Positions 1 through 9,817 of a DNA stretch of 64,000 bases are shown piece after piece. Position 1 is the stretch's first letter; the number at the start of each line of letters is the position of its first letter. Below the pieces are notes generated by a model. It saw nothing but the letters and a program-made list of their open reading frames with translations, made no database searches and was not told where the DNA came from. Made by a program: the position numbers and the translations under genes. Source of the stretch: Xanthomonas sacchari (lineage in GTDB: Bacteria > Pseudomonadota > Gammaproteobacteria > Xanthomonadales > Xanthomonadaceae); assembly GCF_024266585.1 (NCBI RefSeq), contig NZ_CP100647.1:4135001-4199000 (forward strand), written 5' to 3'.

Positions 1-1
1 G

Positions 2-502
2 GCACGGGCCTGGTTCGGCGACACGCTGCAGATCGCCAGCATCGACGGCAAGCCGGTCACCTCGATCGGCGGACTGGACCTGCACCCCACCTATGCCCTG
101 TCGGACCTGGCGCCGCTGGACGCCGACCTGTGGCTGCTGCCCGGCAGCGACCGTTGGCAGGCCGGCGAGATTCCCGGGCTGAGCGCGTTGCTGCAGCAGC
201 GCCTGGACGCCGGCCGTGGCGTGGCGGCGATCTGCGGCGCGACCCTGGCGCTGGCCTACGCCGGCCTGCTCGATACCCGCGCGCACACCAGCAATTCCGA
301 AGCCTTCCTGCGCGAGCATGCCAGCGTCTATGCCGGCAGCGCGCACTACCAGGAGCGCCGCGTGGTCAGCGCCGGCGGCCTGATCACCGCCCCCGGCACC
401 AGCCCGGTCAGCTTCGCCGAGGAATGCCTGCGCCTGCTGCATCCCGAACGCGAGGAGCAGATCGCGCAGATGCGGCAGATGTTCGCGGCCGAGTTCGTGT
501 AA
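2..502 (+). CDS. DJ-1/PfpI-family (type 1 glutamine amidotransferase-like) protein, 5' truncated
   Basis: The frame is open from the window edge to TAA at 500-502, so only the last 166 residues are visible. The segment AAICGATLALAYAGLL holds the nucleophile-elbow cysteine of the DJ-1/PfpI fold, and the upstream LWLLPGSD strand-turn also fits this family. Members act as deglycase-like or stress proteins, or as amidases, in the cytoplasm; the substrate cannot be told from the sequence. The family assignment is fairly secure. The missing N-terminus prevents a subfamily call. A gene of its own followed by a 212-bp gap seems likely. Confidence 0.8.
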   Translation, partial: ARAWFGDTLQIASIDGKPVTSIGGLDLHPTYALSDLAPLDADLWLLPGSDRWQAGEIPGLSALLQQRLDAGRGVAAICGATLALAYAGLLDTRAHTSNSEAFLREHASVYAGSAHYQERRVVSAGGLITAPGTSPVSFAEECLRLLHPEREEQIAQMRQMFAAEFV

Positions 503-714
503 CGCGACCAGTGCCACCTGTCATGCAGACAGCGGCGACGCTGCCTGACTACAGTTGTCGCCACACCCTGCGACACGCCGGCCGCACCCTGCGGTCCGCC
601 ATCGGCGGCTGAGCGCGGCGCCACGGCCGATCCGTGGCGCGCTCGACGCAGCGGCGGGCACGCACCCAGGTGCGGCGGGTGGGTGTTTCCGACGACTTCG
701 ACAGGAGAGGGTGC
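503..714 (+). other. Intergenic region with ribosome binding site
   Basis: There is no convincing gene between the DJ-1-like frame and the secreted protein. The only clear signal is a strong AGGAGAGG ribosome binding site at about 702-709, 5 bases before the ATG at 715. Confidence 0.5.
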
Positions 715-1941
715 ATGCGCGGATGGATGGCGCGTTGTCTGTTTTCGCTGGCGCTTGCCGGCACCAGTGCCGCCGGCGTGGCGGCCGCGCCGACACCGAC
801 CCGGGTCGCGATCCTGGGCGTGGAGCACGCCGCACAGCTGGTCTCCGAGCGCGACCAGCCGGGCGTGCTCGCCGCGTTCCTGGAGCAACTCGCACCGGAC
901 GCGGTGTGTATCGAGCGCCCGCCCGAGCAGGCGGCGCGAGGCGACTATTACGAATACACCTACGAGGTCCAGGGGGTGATCCTGCCGTACGCCGCGGCGC
1001 ATCCAGTCGCCCTCTGTCCGATCGACTGGATGCCGCCGGTGGAGGACGCCAAGCTCGGCTTCGGCGTTGATCTGGACACCCCGCTGGAACTGCGCCGCGA
1101 GCAGGGTTTCCAGGGCTTCCTGTCGTTCCCCGACAAGGCCGCCCTGCAACGCGACATCTTCGCCGCGGATGCGGCCGAGAACGTGGCCGCGGTGCAGAAG
1201 TGGGCGCAGACGCCGGCACCGCGCGCCGACCTGGACCTGCCTCGGCGCCTGTACCTGTACCGCACCTTCCTGCAGGCCCAGCGCATCCGCGCCGCGGCGT
1301 TGGCGCATCCGGGCAAGACCGTGCTGGTGGTGGTCGGCTATTTCCACAAGCCGGACCTGGAAGCGATCCTCGCGCACGATCCGGCGATTGCGCTGGTCCA
1401 GCCGTCGACGCTGGGGCACCCGGCGGCGGACGCGGTCGAGCGCGCCACCACCGCGACGCAGCGCGCGGCGATCCTCGCCTTCAACCTGCTCGGCACGCAG
1501 GCCGACACCGGCAACGTCGACTGGGCATGGATAAGCCGCGTCCTGGATGCGTACGCGGCCGGCGCGTCGGCCGCCGAAACGGCGCTGTTGCGGACCCGCC
1601 TGGCGCTGCTGAGCGGCCATCTCGCACCGGCCGAGGCGCGGCGGCGCTACGCGCAGCTCGCCACGGAGACGCCGGCCGAACTCGGGTTCGGCTGGACCGG
1701 CGTGCAGGACCACGCGCGCGTGGATTCCTTCTTCGACCCCTTCGGCAACCTGACGGTCCGCCAGCGCGCGACGCTGGAACTGGCGCGGACCTGCTACGCC
1801 CTCGGCCAGAACCGCGACGGCGACGCGGCGATCGAACGACTCAAGGCCGACCTGTCGCCGCGCAAGGCGCTGCAGCTTTCCGGCTATGCGGCATGGCTGC
1901 GGCCCGCCGCCGGCAAGGGCAGCACGGGCATCGCCAAGTAA
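715..1941 (+). CDS. Secreted TraB/TIKI/DUF5694-like protein
   Basis: The product is 408 residues with a signal peptide (about 1-25, cleavage near VAAA). The start is the ATG behind AGGAGAGG; the frame runs further upstream but has no ribosome binding site there. Three sites match the TraB/TIKI/GumN-type superfamily: GVEH at 35-38 after a short beta strand, an IERPPE acidic motif near 65, and VVVGYFH ending at His211. In that superfamily such residues form a metal site, and members are proposed to be proteases or esterase-like enzymes. The C-terminal half is helical and contains no motif I know. It stands alone on the plus strand. Function is inferred only from the three motifs. Confidence 0.6.
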   Translation: MRGWMARCLFSLALAGTSAAGVAAAPTPTRVAILGVEHAAQLVSERDQPGVLAAFLEQLAPDAVCIERPPEQAARGDYYEYTYEVQGVILPYAAAHPVALCPIDWMPPVEDAKLGFGVDLDTPLELRREQGFQGFLSFPDKAALQRDIFAADAAENVAAVQKWAQTPAPRADLDLPRRLYLYRTFLQAQRIRAAALAHPGKTVLVVVGYFHKPDLEAILAHDPAIALVQPSTLGHPAADAVERATTATQRAAILAFNLLGTQADTGNVDWAWISRVLDAYAAGASAAETALLRTRLALLSGHLAPAEARRRYAQLATETPAELGFGWTGVQDHARVDSFFDPFGNLTVRQRATLELARTCYALGQNRDGDAAIERLKADLSPRKALQLSGYAAWLRPAAGKGSTGIAK

Positions 1942-2052
1942 GCGGAGGGCGGCGGCCGGACGCACGCGGTCGCCGCGCCCATCGGGATTCGGTCTCGCGC
2001 CTTGAGAGGAAGCTATGGCCTGATGCGACCGAGTCCAGTTCGGAGACGCAAC

Positions 2053-2793
2053 ATGTCACTCGCCGAGTTCGCAGGTCGCTACAGCCACATCGCCGGCGTC
2101 ATCGCAGCCGCCGGGGCCCTTCCCATGTTCTTCCTCAAATGGAGGACCGGCTTTCTCGGGCTCTCGGTGAAACGCACGCAACGCCTGTACGCGCTGTCCG
2201 TTGACGGCGCCTGGCGAGATACGGATGCGGCCGCCTTGCAGATCGCGGTCGGCAATGCGATCGGGGGCAACCTCGACGCCGACGAGATCAGAATCGCGTT
2301 GGAACGCAGCAATGCAGCCAGGGTCCTGACGTACTGCAAGATGGCCAAAGGCATGATTGGCCTGTCGAACGACAAGGCGTCCTTCGTTCCCAAAGGGATC
2401 TGGAGATCGGCCAGGAGCTATCGCAAAGGCGCCATTGCGCTGTACCTGGCCGCATTCGTCCCCTGGCTGCTGACGCCGCTTGCCTTCCATCTGCTGGAAC
2501 CAGCCAAACAGAGCGCCACCGGGGTTGCGCTGGCGATGTTGCTATCGACCCTCATCCTGGCCTGGCTCTGCGCATGTGCGGAAGCCGCTTACCGGCTCAC
2601 CAGCGACTTCGATCGGAGATACCCCAGGCTTCAACCGCTCACGGCCAGCAAGGGACGGAAACGGGCAGCCCGCACGCAGCGTGCGGGTGCGCCGCAGCCA
2701 AGCGCCGGTCGGCCGCGGCGCAGCCTGCGCGTCGAGGCTCAGGCCTCCAGCCCGATCGGGCAACTCACCCCGGTGCCGCCCAGGCCGCAGTAG
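2053..2793 (+). CDS. Hypothetical membrane protein
   Basis: The product is 246 residues. I do not recognise a family. There is a possible hydrophobic segment near the N-terminus (about 12-28) and two clear transmembrane helices around 135-185 ([18 protein letters not shown] and the [17 protein letters not shown] stretch). A soluble region rich in charged residues separates them. The tail after about residue 200 is Arg/Pro/Ser-rich and runs 55 bases antisense into the 3' end of msrA. It therefore probably arose by read-through of a lost stop and may not be functional. The ATG at 2053 was chosen over frame extension upstream because the protein then starts just before the first hydrophobic segment. 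Confidence 0.55.
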   Translation: MSLAEFAGRYSHIAGVIAAAGALPMFFLKWRTGFLGLSVKRTQRLYALSVDGAWRDTDAAALQIAVGNAIGGNLDADEIRIALERSNAARVLTYCKMAKGMIGLSNDKASFVPKGIWRSARSYRKGAIALYLAAFVPWLLTPLAFHLLEPAKQSATGVALAMLLSTLILAWLCACAEAAYRLTSDFDRRYPRLQPLTASKGRKRAARTQRAGAPQPSAGRPRRSLRVEAQASSPIGQLTPVPPRPQ

Positions 2794-3389
2794 CCGCCCG
2801 GATTCTTGGCCAGGTACTGCTGGTGCTCGTCCTCGGCGTAGTAGAACGGCGGGGCCGGAAACCGGATCTCGGTGGTGATGGCGCCGTAGCCGGCGGCGGT
2901 CAGGCGCTGCTGGTAGGCGTCGCGGCTGGCCAGCGCGGCGTCGTACTGCGCCTGAGTGGTGCAGTAGATCGCCGAGCGGTACTGGGTGCCGGTGTCGTTG
3001 CCCTGGCGCATGCCCTGGGTCGGATCGTGGCTTTCCCAGAAGGTCTGCAGCAACTGCTCGAAGCGCACGGTCTGCGGGTCGAACGCCACCAGCACCGCCT
3101 CGGTGTGGCCGGTCTGGCCGGAACACACCTCGCGATAGGTGGCGTTGGGCGTCTCGCCGCCGGCGTAGCCGACCGCCGTACTGAACACACCCGGCAGCGA
3201 CCAGAACGCGCGTTCGGCGCCCCAGAAGCAGCCCAGGCCGAACTGCACCTGCTCCAGGCCGGCGAAGGCGTCGCGCAACGGATGGCCGTTGACGAAGTGA
3301 CGGTTGTGCAGCGGCAGCGGCTGCGCGCGTCCCGGCAGGCTCTCGCCCGGACGCGGCAGGCGCTGCTTGAAGGCACCGATTCCCAACAT
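2739..3389 (-). CDS. msrA: Peptide methionine sulfoxide reductase MsrA
   Basis: MsrA reduces methionine-S-sulfoxide in proteins and free methionine using thioredoxin, repairing oxidative damage in the cytoplasm. The 216-residue product has the catalytic GCFWG motif with Cys54. It keeps GYAGG and the TEAVLV and GTQYRSAIY blocks, plus a C-terminal GGYCGLGG region that carries the resolving cysteine. The roughly 45-residue N-terminal extension before the catalytic domain resembles the long E. coli type. No MsrB domain is fused. It converges on the hypothetical membrane protein gene and overlaps its 3' end by 55 bases. Confidence 0.96.
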   Translation of the reverse strand: MLGIGAFKQRLPRPGESLPGRAQPLPLHNRHFVNGHPLRDAFAGLEQVQFGLGCFWGAERAFWSLPGVFSTAVGYAGGETPNATYREVCSGQTGHTEAVLVAFDPQTVRFEQLLQTFWESHDPTQGMRQGNDTGTQYRSAIYCTTQAQYDAALASRDAYQQRLTAAGYGAITTEIRFPAPPFYYAEDEHQQYLAKNPGGYCGLGGTGVSCPIGLEA

Positions 3390-3493
3390 GGCATGGACTC
3401 CTGGCAGCGACGGCGATGTCTTCGTGGATGGCGCTGCCGGCGTCCGCTTTCAAGTGCGCCCGGCCGCCGCGGCGGCGGCGGCGGGCGCGACGT

Positions 3494-4018
3494 TCACTTC
3501 GTCGCGGTGCTGGCCGTGGCGGCGGCGACCGGCTCCGGCATCGCCGAGCTGTGGTGGTTGATGATCAGCCAGCGCCCGTCGCGCTTTTCGTAGACGAAGG
3601 TGTAGCGCGCCTGCACCTGGCGGGTGCTGCCATCGGGATTGTCGAGGGTGAAGGTGTAGACGCCGGCGTCGACCGCGCTGTCGTCGTCGAGCAGGCGCAC
3701 CTGGCGGTAGTTGATGGCACCGCGCGGCTTGGCGGCGAGGAAGTGGCTGAAGTAGTCCTCGATCTCGGCGCGGCTGGCGCGGACCTGGTTGGACACCGTC
3801 GGCAGCAGCACGCCGTCGCGGGCGTACAGGTCGGCCACGCGCTGCGGATTGCCGGTGGCCAGCGCCGCGTTCCAGCGATCGAACAGGCCGGCGATCTCGC
3901 GTTCGGCGCTGCTGGCCGGCGCCGCCGGCTGGCCGTCGTAGTGCATCGCCGGCGCGGCCAGCGCGGTGGAGGTGGGGGTGGTCAGGCCCAGTGCCAGGGC
4001 GAACAGGATGCGACGCAT
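3494..4018 (-). CDS. SgcJ/EcaC-type NTF2-like secreted protein
   Basis: The product is 174 residues with a cleavable signal peptide (about 1-21, ending ALAA). The mature part is an NTF2-like/DUF4440-type cone fold: an N-terminal helix with FDRWNAALATGN, the YARDGVLLPT strand, IEDYFSHFLAAKP, and the C-terminal YEKRDGRWLIINHHSS strand. Such proteins are small ligand-binding or catalytic scaffolds, and its specific ligand is unknown. It diverges from the LuxR regulator gene, and a palindrome lies in the 127-bp gap between them. The start chosen is the ATG at 4016-4018 because it opens the signal peptide. Confidence 0.8.
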   Translation of the reverse strand: MRRILFALALGLTTPTSTALAAPAMHYDGQPAAPASSAEREIAGLFDRWNAALATGNPQRVADLYARDGVLLPTVSNQVRASRAEIEDYFSHFLAAKPRGAINYRQVRLLDDDSAVDAGVYTFTLDNPDGSTRQVQARYTFVYEKRDGRWLIINHHSSAMPEPVAAATASTATK

Positions 4019-4100
4019 GGGAAGTCTCCGTGTGCTGAGGGGATGCCGTCTCGGGGCGAAGCGAGTATTGGCAGCCGCGGCTTGCGAAAAATCCGCCGGG

Positions 4101-4132
4101 CGGCATATCCTCGAATATGCCGTTCGGCATAC
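4101..4132. promoter_or_regulatory. Palindromic operator candidate between divergent genes
   Basis: A perfect 8-bp inverted repeat CGGCATAT / ATATGCCG (4101-4108 and 4115-4122, 6-base spacer) is followed by a third half-site CGGCATA at 4125-4131. It sits 14 bases before the GTG of the LuxR-type regulator and about 83 bases before the divergent NTF2-like gene. The position suits autoregulation; the protein that binds is inferred, not known. Confidence 0.5.
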
Positions 4133-4145
4133 CGGAGACGCGCCC

Positions 4146-4850
4146 GTGCACAGCCCCTCCAATGCAGGCCAGTGGCGTGAGTCACTGCGCCGCGACGCCG
4201 CCGACGCCGCGCGCTGGCAGGCCGTGGCCGCCGCCGCCGCGGCGCTGCGCGAGGCCGGCGATGCCGCGCGGGCCACCGCCCACGCGCTCGCACCCGCCAG
4301 CGCCCTGGTCGCGGCCCCGCACGCCGCGGTGCTGGCCTTGCGCGGCGGCCGCTGCCTGGTGCTGGCCAGCCAGGGCGACGCCTTGCCGCCGGGCGCCAGC
4401 GTCGCCATCCAGGCGCCCGCCCACGCCTGGCGCCTGCGCGGCACGACCGCCACCGCGGCAGGCGAACTGTGCCTGCCGATCGCCACGCTGGGCGTGCCGT
4501 TGGGCACGCTGTGCCTGGGCTGGGACGACGTCCGCACCGTGCCGGCGCCGGAGGACGTGCAGGCCCTGTCCGCGATCGCCGCGCTGCTGGCGCCGCTGGC
4601 GGCCGAACCGCCGCGTGCGCCGCGGCGGCGCAAACCGGCGCAGGTCGACCGCCTGGCCGTGCTCAGCGCGCGCGAGCGGCAGGTGCTGGCGCTGTTGTCG
4701 CGCGGGCTCACCAATGCCGCGCTCGGCGCCGAACTGGGCATCAGCGCCGGCACCGCCAAGGTCCACGTCGAGCGCATCCTGCACAAGCTGCAGGTGGCCG
4801 ACCGCACCCAGGCCGCGGTGGTCGCGGTGCAGGCGGGGGTGGCGCTGTGA
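4146..4850 (+). CDS. LuxR-type transcriptional regulator with GAF-like sensor region
   Basis: The product is 234 residues, starting at GTG 4146; no in-frame ATG lies downstream before the conserved part. The C-terminal 60 residues are a GerE/LuxR helix-turn-helix: LSARERQVLALL begins at 173, followed by the recognition helix GTAKVHVERILHKL. The N-terminal 150 residues are Ala-rich and have an alternating strand pattern (AVLALRGGRCLVLASQG, LCLPIATLGVPLGTLCLGW) like a GAF domain. There is no receiver aspartate, so it is not a classical NarL-type response regulator. Its stop overlaps the start of the next gene (GTGA), so it is translationally coupled to the kinase and receiver genes. It may be the output of that module. 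Confidence 0.8.
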   Translation: MHSPSNAGQWRESLRRDAADAARWQAVAAAAAALREAGDAARATAHALAPASALVAAPHAAVLALRGGRCLVLASQGDALPPGASVAIQAPAHAWRLRGTTATAAGELCLPIATLGVPLGTLCLGWDDVRTVPAPEDVQALSAIAALLAPLAAEPPRAPRRRKPAQVDRLAVLSARERQVLALLSRGLTNAALGAELGISAGTAKVHVERILHKLQVADRTQAAVVAVQAGVAL

Positions 4851-6757
4851 GGGCGCTGGCGCGGCGCTGGAACGACTGGCCGCTGACCCGCAAGAGTCTG
4901 GCGCTGGTGGCGCTGCCGCTGTTGCTGCTGGTGGCGGCGCTGGTGGCGATCTACAGCGTCGAACGGCAGAACATCGCCGCCGAGAACGACGTGCGCCGCA
5001 CCCTGCAGTTGCTCAGCGACCTGCATGAAGCGCATGCGCTGCTGGCCGAGACCGCCGCCGGTGTGCGCGGCTACCGGCTGGTGCGCCAGGACGCCTTCCT
5101 GACCCCGTACCGCGACGCCGAGCCGCGGCTCAAGACCGTGGTGCAACGCCTGTCGCGACGCATCACCGACCTGCGGCAGGCACAGCGTTTCGCCCGCATC
5201 CAGCCGCTGTTCGAGGAGAAGATGCAGGGCTGGCGACGGCTGCTGGCGCCGGACCTGAGCCGCGAGGAAGAAATCCGCCAGTTGCGCGAGGGCAAGGTCA
5301 CCCTCGACATCCTGCGCGCGGAACTGCGCGAACTGCGCAACTACGAGACCGCGCAACTGCAGGTGCGTACCGCCAAGGCGCAGGCACTGCGCCAGCGCAA
5401 CCTGCTGATCACCCTGTGCGCGGCGATGCTGGGCGGACTCGGCGCCGTGCTCGCGGTGGCCTGGTTCGCCTCGTCGCTGTCGCGGCGCCTGCGCCAGCTC
5501 TCGGCCAACGCCGATCGCCTCGGCGACGGCCGGCCACTGGCGCCGCAGCCGCCGGCCGGCGACGAACTGGGCCAGGTCGCGCAACGCCTGCAGCAGGCCA
5601 GCACCCTGCTTGCCGCGCGCGCCGAGGAGGCGCAGTCGGCGCGCCGCGAGGCCGAGAGCGCCAACCGCGCCAAGACCGAGTTCCTCTCGCGCAGCAGCCA
5701 CGAACTGCGCACCCCGCTCAACGCCATCCTCGGCTATGCGCAGGTGCTGGAGATGGACCTGCCGGGCGCGGCGCAGCGCGATCACCTGCAGCACATCCTC
5801 GGCGCCGGCCGGCACCTGCTGGGGCTGATCACCGAACTGCTGGACATCGCCCGCATCGAGGCCGACCAGCTCGACCTGAGCCCGCGCCCGGTGCCGGTGC
5901 GCAGCGCGCTGGAGGAGGCGCTGGGCCTGGTCGCGCCGGAGGCGCAGGCGCGCGGCATCGTGCTGCGGCCCCCGCAGGTGCCGCCGGAGTGGACCGTGCG
6001 CGCCGATCCGCAGCGGCTGCGCCAGGTGCTGATCAACCTGTTGTCCAACGCGATCAAGTTCAACCGCCCGGGTGGCGCGGTGTGGGTGAGTGCCGTGCCC
6101 GAAGGCCAATCCCTGGCGCTGGCCGTGCACGACCAGGGCCATGGCCTGACGCCGGCGCAGGTGGAACGATTGTTCACGCCGTTCGAGCGGCTCGGCGCCG
6201 AGCGCTCGGCGATCGAGGGCACCGGCCTGGGCCTGGCGCTGAGCAAGCGCCTGACCGAGGCGATGGGCGGACGCATCGCCGTGGACAGCGGCCCGGACGG
6301 ATCGCGGTTCACCATCGCGCTGCCGCTGGACCGCCCACAGGCAGCGGCACTGCCGGACACGGCCGTGGCGACGACAACGGTGGGCGGGGGACATCGCCAG
6401 TTGCTGAGCGTGGAGGACAACCCCTCCAACCAGGCGCTGATCCGCACCCTGGTCGAACGCCGCCCGCACTGGCGGTTGCACGAGGCCGCCAGCATGGCCC
6501 AGGCGCACGCGCATCTGCAGCACGCCACGCCCGACCTGATCCTGCTCGACCTGCACCTGAGCGACGGCAACGGCGAGGAGCTGCTGCAGGCGCTGCGCGC
6601 GCAGCCGCATACCGCCGCGATCCCGGTGGTGGTGATCAGCGCCGATGCCACCGCGACCACGCTGGCCCGCGTGCAGGGCGCCCCCGTGCGCGCCTATCTG
6701 ACCAAGCCGCTGGACGTGGCCGACTTCTTTTCCATTCTGGACCGGCACCTCGCATGA
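4847..6757 (+). CDS. Hybrid sensor histidine kinase (CHASE3-like, HAMP, HisKA, HATPase, receiver)
   Basis: The product is 636 residues. TM1 (about 14-36) and TM2 (about 186-207) flank a helical extracytoplasmic CHASE3-like domain containing ETAAGVRGYRLVRQD. A HAMP linker and the HisKA motif SSHELRTPLN with phospho-acceptor His285 follow. The HATPase has its N box (LLSNAIKF) and GTGLGLALSK. The C-terminal receiver has the VEDN acidic pocket, phospho-acceptor Asp568 in LILLDLHLSDG, and LTKPLD. Starting at GTG 4847, it overlaps the regulator stop by 4 bases and the next start by 4 bases (ATGA). The upstream reading frame is open far past this GTG, but only this start gives a membrane-anchored kinase. 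The signal is unknown. Confidence 0.93.
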   Translation: MRALARRWNDWPLTRKSLALVALPLLLLVAALVAIYSVERQNIAAENDVRRTLQLLSDLHEAHALLAETAAGVRGYRLVRQDAFLTPYRDAEPRLKTVVQRLSRRITDLRQAQRFARIQPLFEEKMQGWRRLLAPDLSREEEIRQLREGKVTLDILRAELRELRNYETAQLQVRTAKAQALRQRNLLITLCAAMLGGLGAVLAVAWFASSLSRRLRQLSANADRLGDGRPLAPQPPAGDELGQVAQRLQQASTLLAARAEEAQSARREAESANRAKTEFLSRSSHELRTPLNAILGYAQVLEMDLPGAAQRDHLQHILGAGRHLLGLITELLDIARIEADQLDLSPRPVPVRSALEEALGLVAPEAQARGIVLRPPQVPPEWTVRADPQRLRQVLINLLSNAIKFNRPGGAVWVSAVPEGQSLALAVHDQGHGLTPAQVERLFTPFERLGAERSAIEGTGLGLALSKRLTEAMGGRIAVDSGPDGSRFTIALPLDRPQAAALPDTAVATTTVGGGHRQLLSVEDNPSNQALIRTLVERRPHWRLHEAASMAQAHAHLQHATPDLILLDLHLSDGNGEELLQALRAQPHTAAIPVVVISADATATTLARVQGAPVRAYLTKPLDVADFFSILDRHLA

Positions 6758-7227
6758 CCCGCAACGATGTCCTCGCCGCGCGCATCCTGATCGTCGACGA
6801 CGAACCGACCAACGTCCGCCTGCTGGAGGAACTGCTGCAGCGCGAGGGCTTCCGCCAGGTGGTGGCGACCACCGACCCGCAGCGGGTGCTGGGCCTGGTG
6901 GCGGCGTTCGCGCCGGACCTGATCCTGCTCGACCTGATGATGCCGGAGCTGGACGGCTACGCGATCCTGGAGCAACTGGCGCGGCTGGCCGGCCCGTCCA
7001 GCTTCCTGCCGGTGATCGTGCTCACCGCCGATCCCAGCCGCAGCGCCCGCCACCGCGCCCTCGGCCTGGGCGCCAAGGACTTCCTGACCAAGCCGCTGGA
7101 CACCTTCGAGGTGGCCCTGCGGGTCTGGAACGTGGCCGAGACCGTGGTGCTGTTCAAGCGCCTGCGCGCCCTGGCCGTGGCGGATGCCGTGCCGCCTGGG
7201 TGGTTGAGGGCCGGGATTGGGGATTAG
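6754..7227 (+). CDS. Stand-alone receiver-domain response regulator
   Basis: The product is 157 residues: a single receiver domain with ILIVDDEPTN, phospho-acceptor Asp60 in LLDLMMPELDGY, the LTAD switch and Lys113 in LTKPLD. About 25 further residues follow, with no output domain. It may be a phosphotransfer intermediate, or a CheY-like effector of the hybrid kinase whose stop codon it overlaps. The last residues and the TAG stop (7225-7227) are encoded inside a GGGATTGGGGATTAG repeat, so the native end has probably been replaced by repeat sequence. Confidence 0.9.
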   Translation: MTRNDVLAARILIVDDEPTNVRLLEELLQREGFRQVVATTDPQRVLGLVAAFAPDLILLDLMMPELDGYAILEQLARLAGPSSFLPVIVLTADPSRSARHRALGLGAKDFLTKPLDTFEVALRVWNVAETVVLFKRLRALAVADAVPPGWLRAGIGD

Positions 7228-7299
7228 GGATTGGGGATTGGCAAAAGCGGGGCGCTGCCGTTGCGAATCCCCAATCCCGACTCCCCAATCCCGGCCCCC
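7210..7299. repeat. Inverted GGGATT-type repeat pair between convergent genes
   Basis: Several GGGATTGGGGATT heptamers (7211-7249) face the complementary series AATCCCCAATCCCGACTCCCCAATCCC (7264-7293). The region can fold as a long hairpin and lies between the convergent receiver and DUF2007 genes. It may act as a bidirectional terminator. Confidence 0.75.
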
Positions 7300-7302
7300 A
7301 AG

Positions 7303-7530
7303 CTACATCGCCCGCGTCACCTGCCCGCCCAGGCCCAGCGTCATCAGCACTTCCTGGGCCTTTTCCAGCAGTTCGTCGGCCACGCAGACCTGGACCACGC
7401 CGAACGGCAGTTCGCCGGCGCCGCCGAGCAGGGCCTCGCCGAACACGAAGGCGGTGATGCCGGCGTCCTCCAGCGCGTGCTTGGCCAGGTGCGCATCGAT
7501 CAGGTGCTGGGCGCGGTAGGCGATCTGCAT
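7303..7530 (-). CDS. DUF2007-type putative signal-transducing protein
   Basis: The product is 75 residues, starting [24 protein letters not shown]. The pattern of helix, then a short strand ([13 protein letters not shown]), then [19 protein letters not shown] matches the DUF2007 fold, which is related to the PII/ACT-like ferredoxin fold. The role of this family is not established. The frame extends upstream to 7638, but the ATG at 7528-7530 gives the normal family length. It converges on the receiver gene. Confidence 0.75.
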   Translation of the reverse strand: MQIAYRAQHLIDAHLAKHALEDAGITAFVFGEALLGGAGELPFGVVQVCVADELLEKAQEVLMTLGLGGQVTRAM

Positions 7531-7787
7531 GGTCGCGCCCCTCAGCCGTGAGCCGCGGACCCAGGCATGACCTGGGACGAGGGCAGGCAACACAGGCCCG
7601 CACACGGGCACGTCAATTGAGAAGGACGCATGACGCAAAGGGCAAGACGGAACGCCTGCATCCGGGCTTCTCTTGGGTGAATTGCTCCGCAGCCTACGCG
7701 CCAGGACGGCCGCCGACCAGTCCGGCCAAGCTAAAGCAGCGCTTTACTTACTATAAACTTGCACTTTACTTAGTCTCCGACGCGCGC
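7531..7787 (+). promoter_or_regulatory. glnS upstream region with AT-rich repeats
   Basis: No gene is seen here. Just before glnS is an AT-rich island in otherwise GC-rich DNA. It has an inverted repeat TAAAGC-AGC-GCTTTA (7732-7746) and two identical CTTTACTTA nonamers (7742-7750 and 7764-7772) set 22 bp apart, about two helical turns. A TATAAA at 7752-7757 is a possible -10 box. It is plausibly the glnS promoter and operator. Confidence 0.45.
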
Positions 7788-9542
<1,755 letters not shown>

Positions 9543-9817
9543 GCCAGGGAGGGTGCAAAAGCCGGGACTCGGGACTCGGGATTTTCAGCGAGTGCTGGGC
9601 GATTGCAATTGCACTGTGGGAGGGGCTTCAGCCCCGACGGGCTTTCCCGATAAGTCGCGTTGGGGCTGAAGCCCTTCCCACAAACAACAGCCACTGTTTT
9701 CATCGGATCGTTTGACAGCGATCTGGCTCCGGACACCATGCTGACGCCCCGGGACCCGCCCCAGTCCCCAATCCCGGCGCTTCCCTCCGCCACCGCCCGC
9801 GCGCTAGCGTAGCGGGC
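9543..9817. repeat. Intergenic region with inverted REP pair
   Basis: No gene is present. A GGGACTCGGGACTCGGGATT run lies near 9563-9583. A REP pair follows at 9616-9681: GTGGGAGGGGCTTCAGCCCC facing GGGGCTGAAGCCCTTCCCAC. The second arm has one mismatch to the first. A short ATCCCGGC run lies near 9770. The pair could terminate glnS transcription. Confidence 0.75.

Noticed and set aside
3494-6748. Very long minus-strand open frame (1084 codons) opposite the kinase module
   Set aside because: The plus strand carries clear LuxR, kinase and receiver domains. High GC leaves the opposite strand open. Only the last part (3494-4018) is a real gene.
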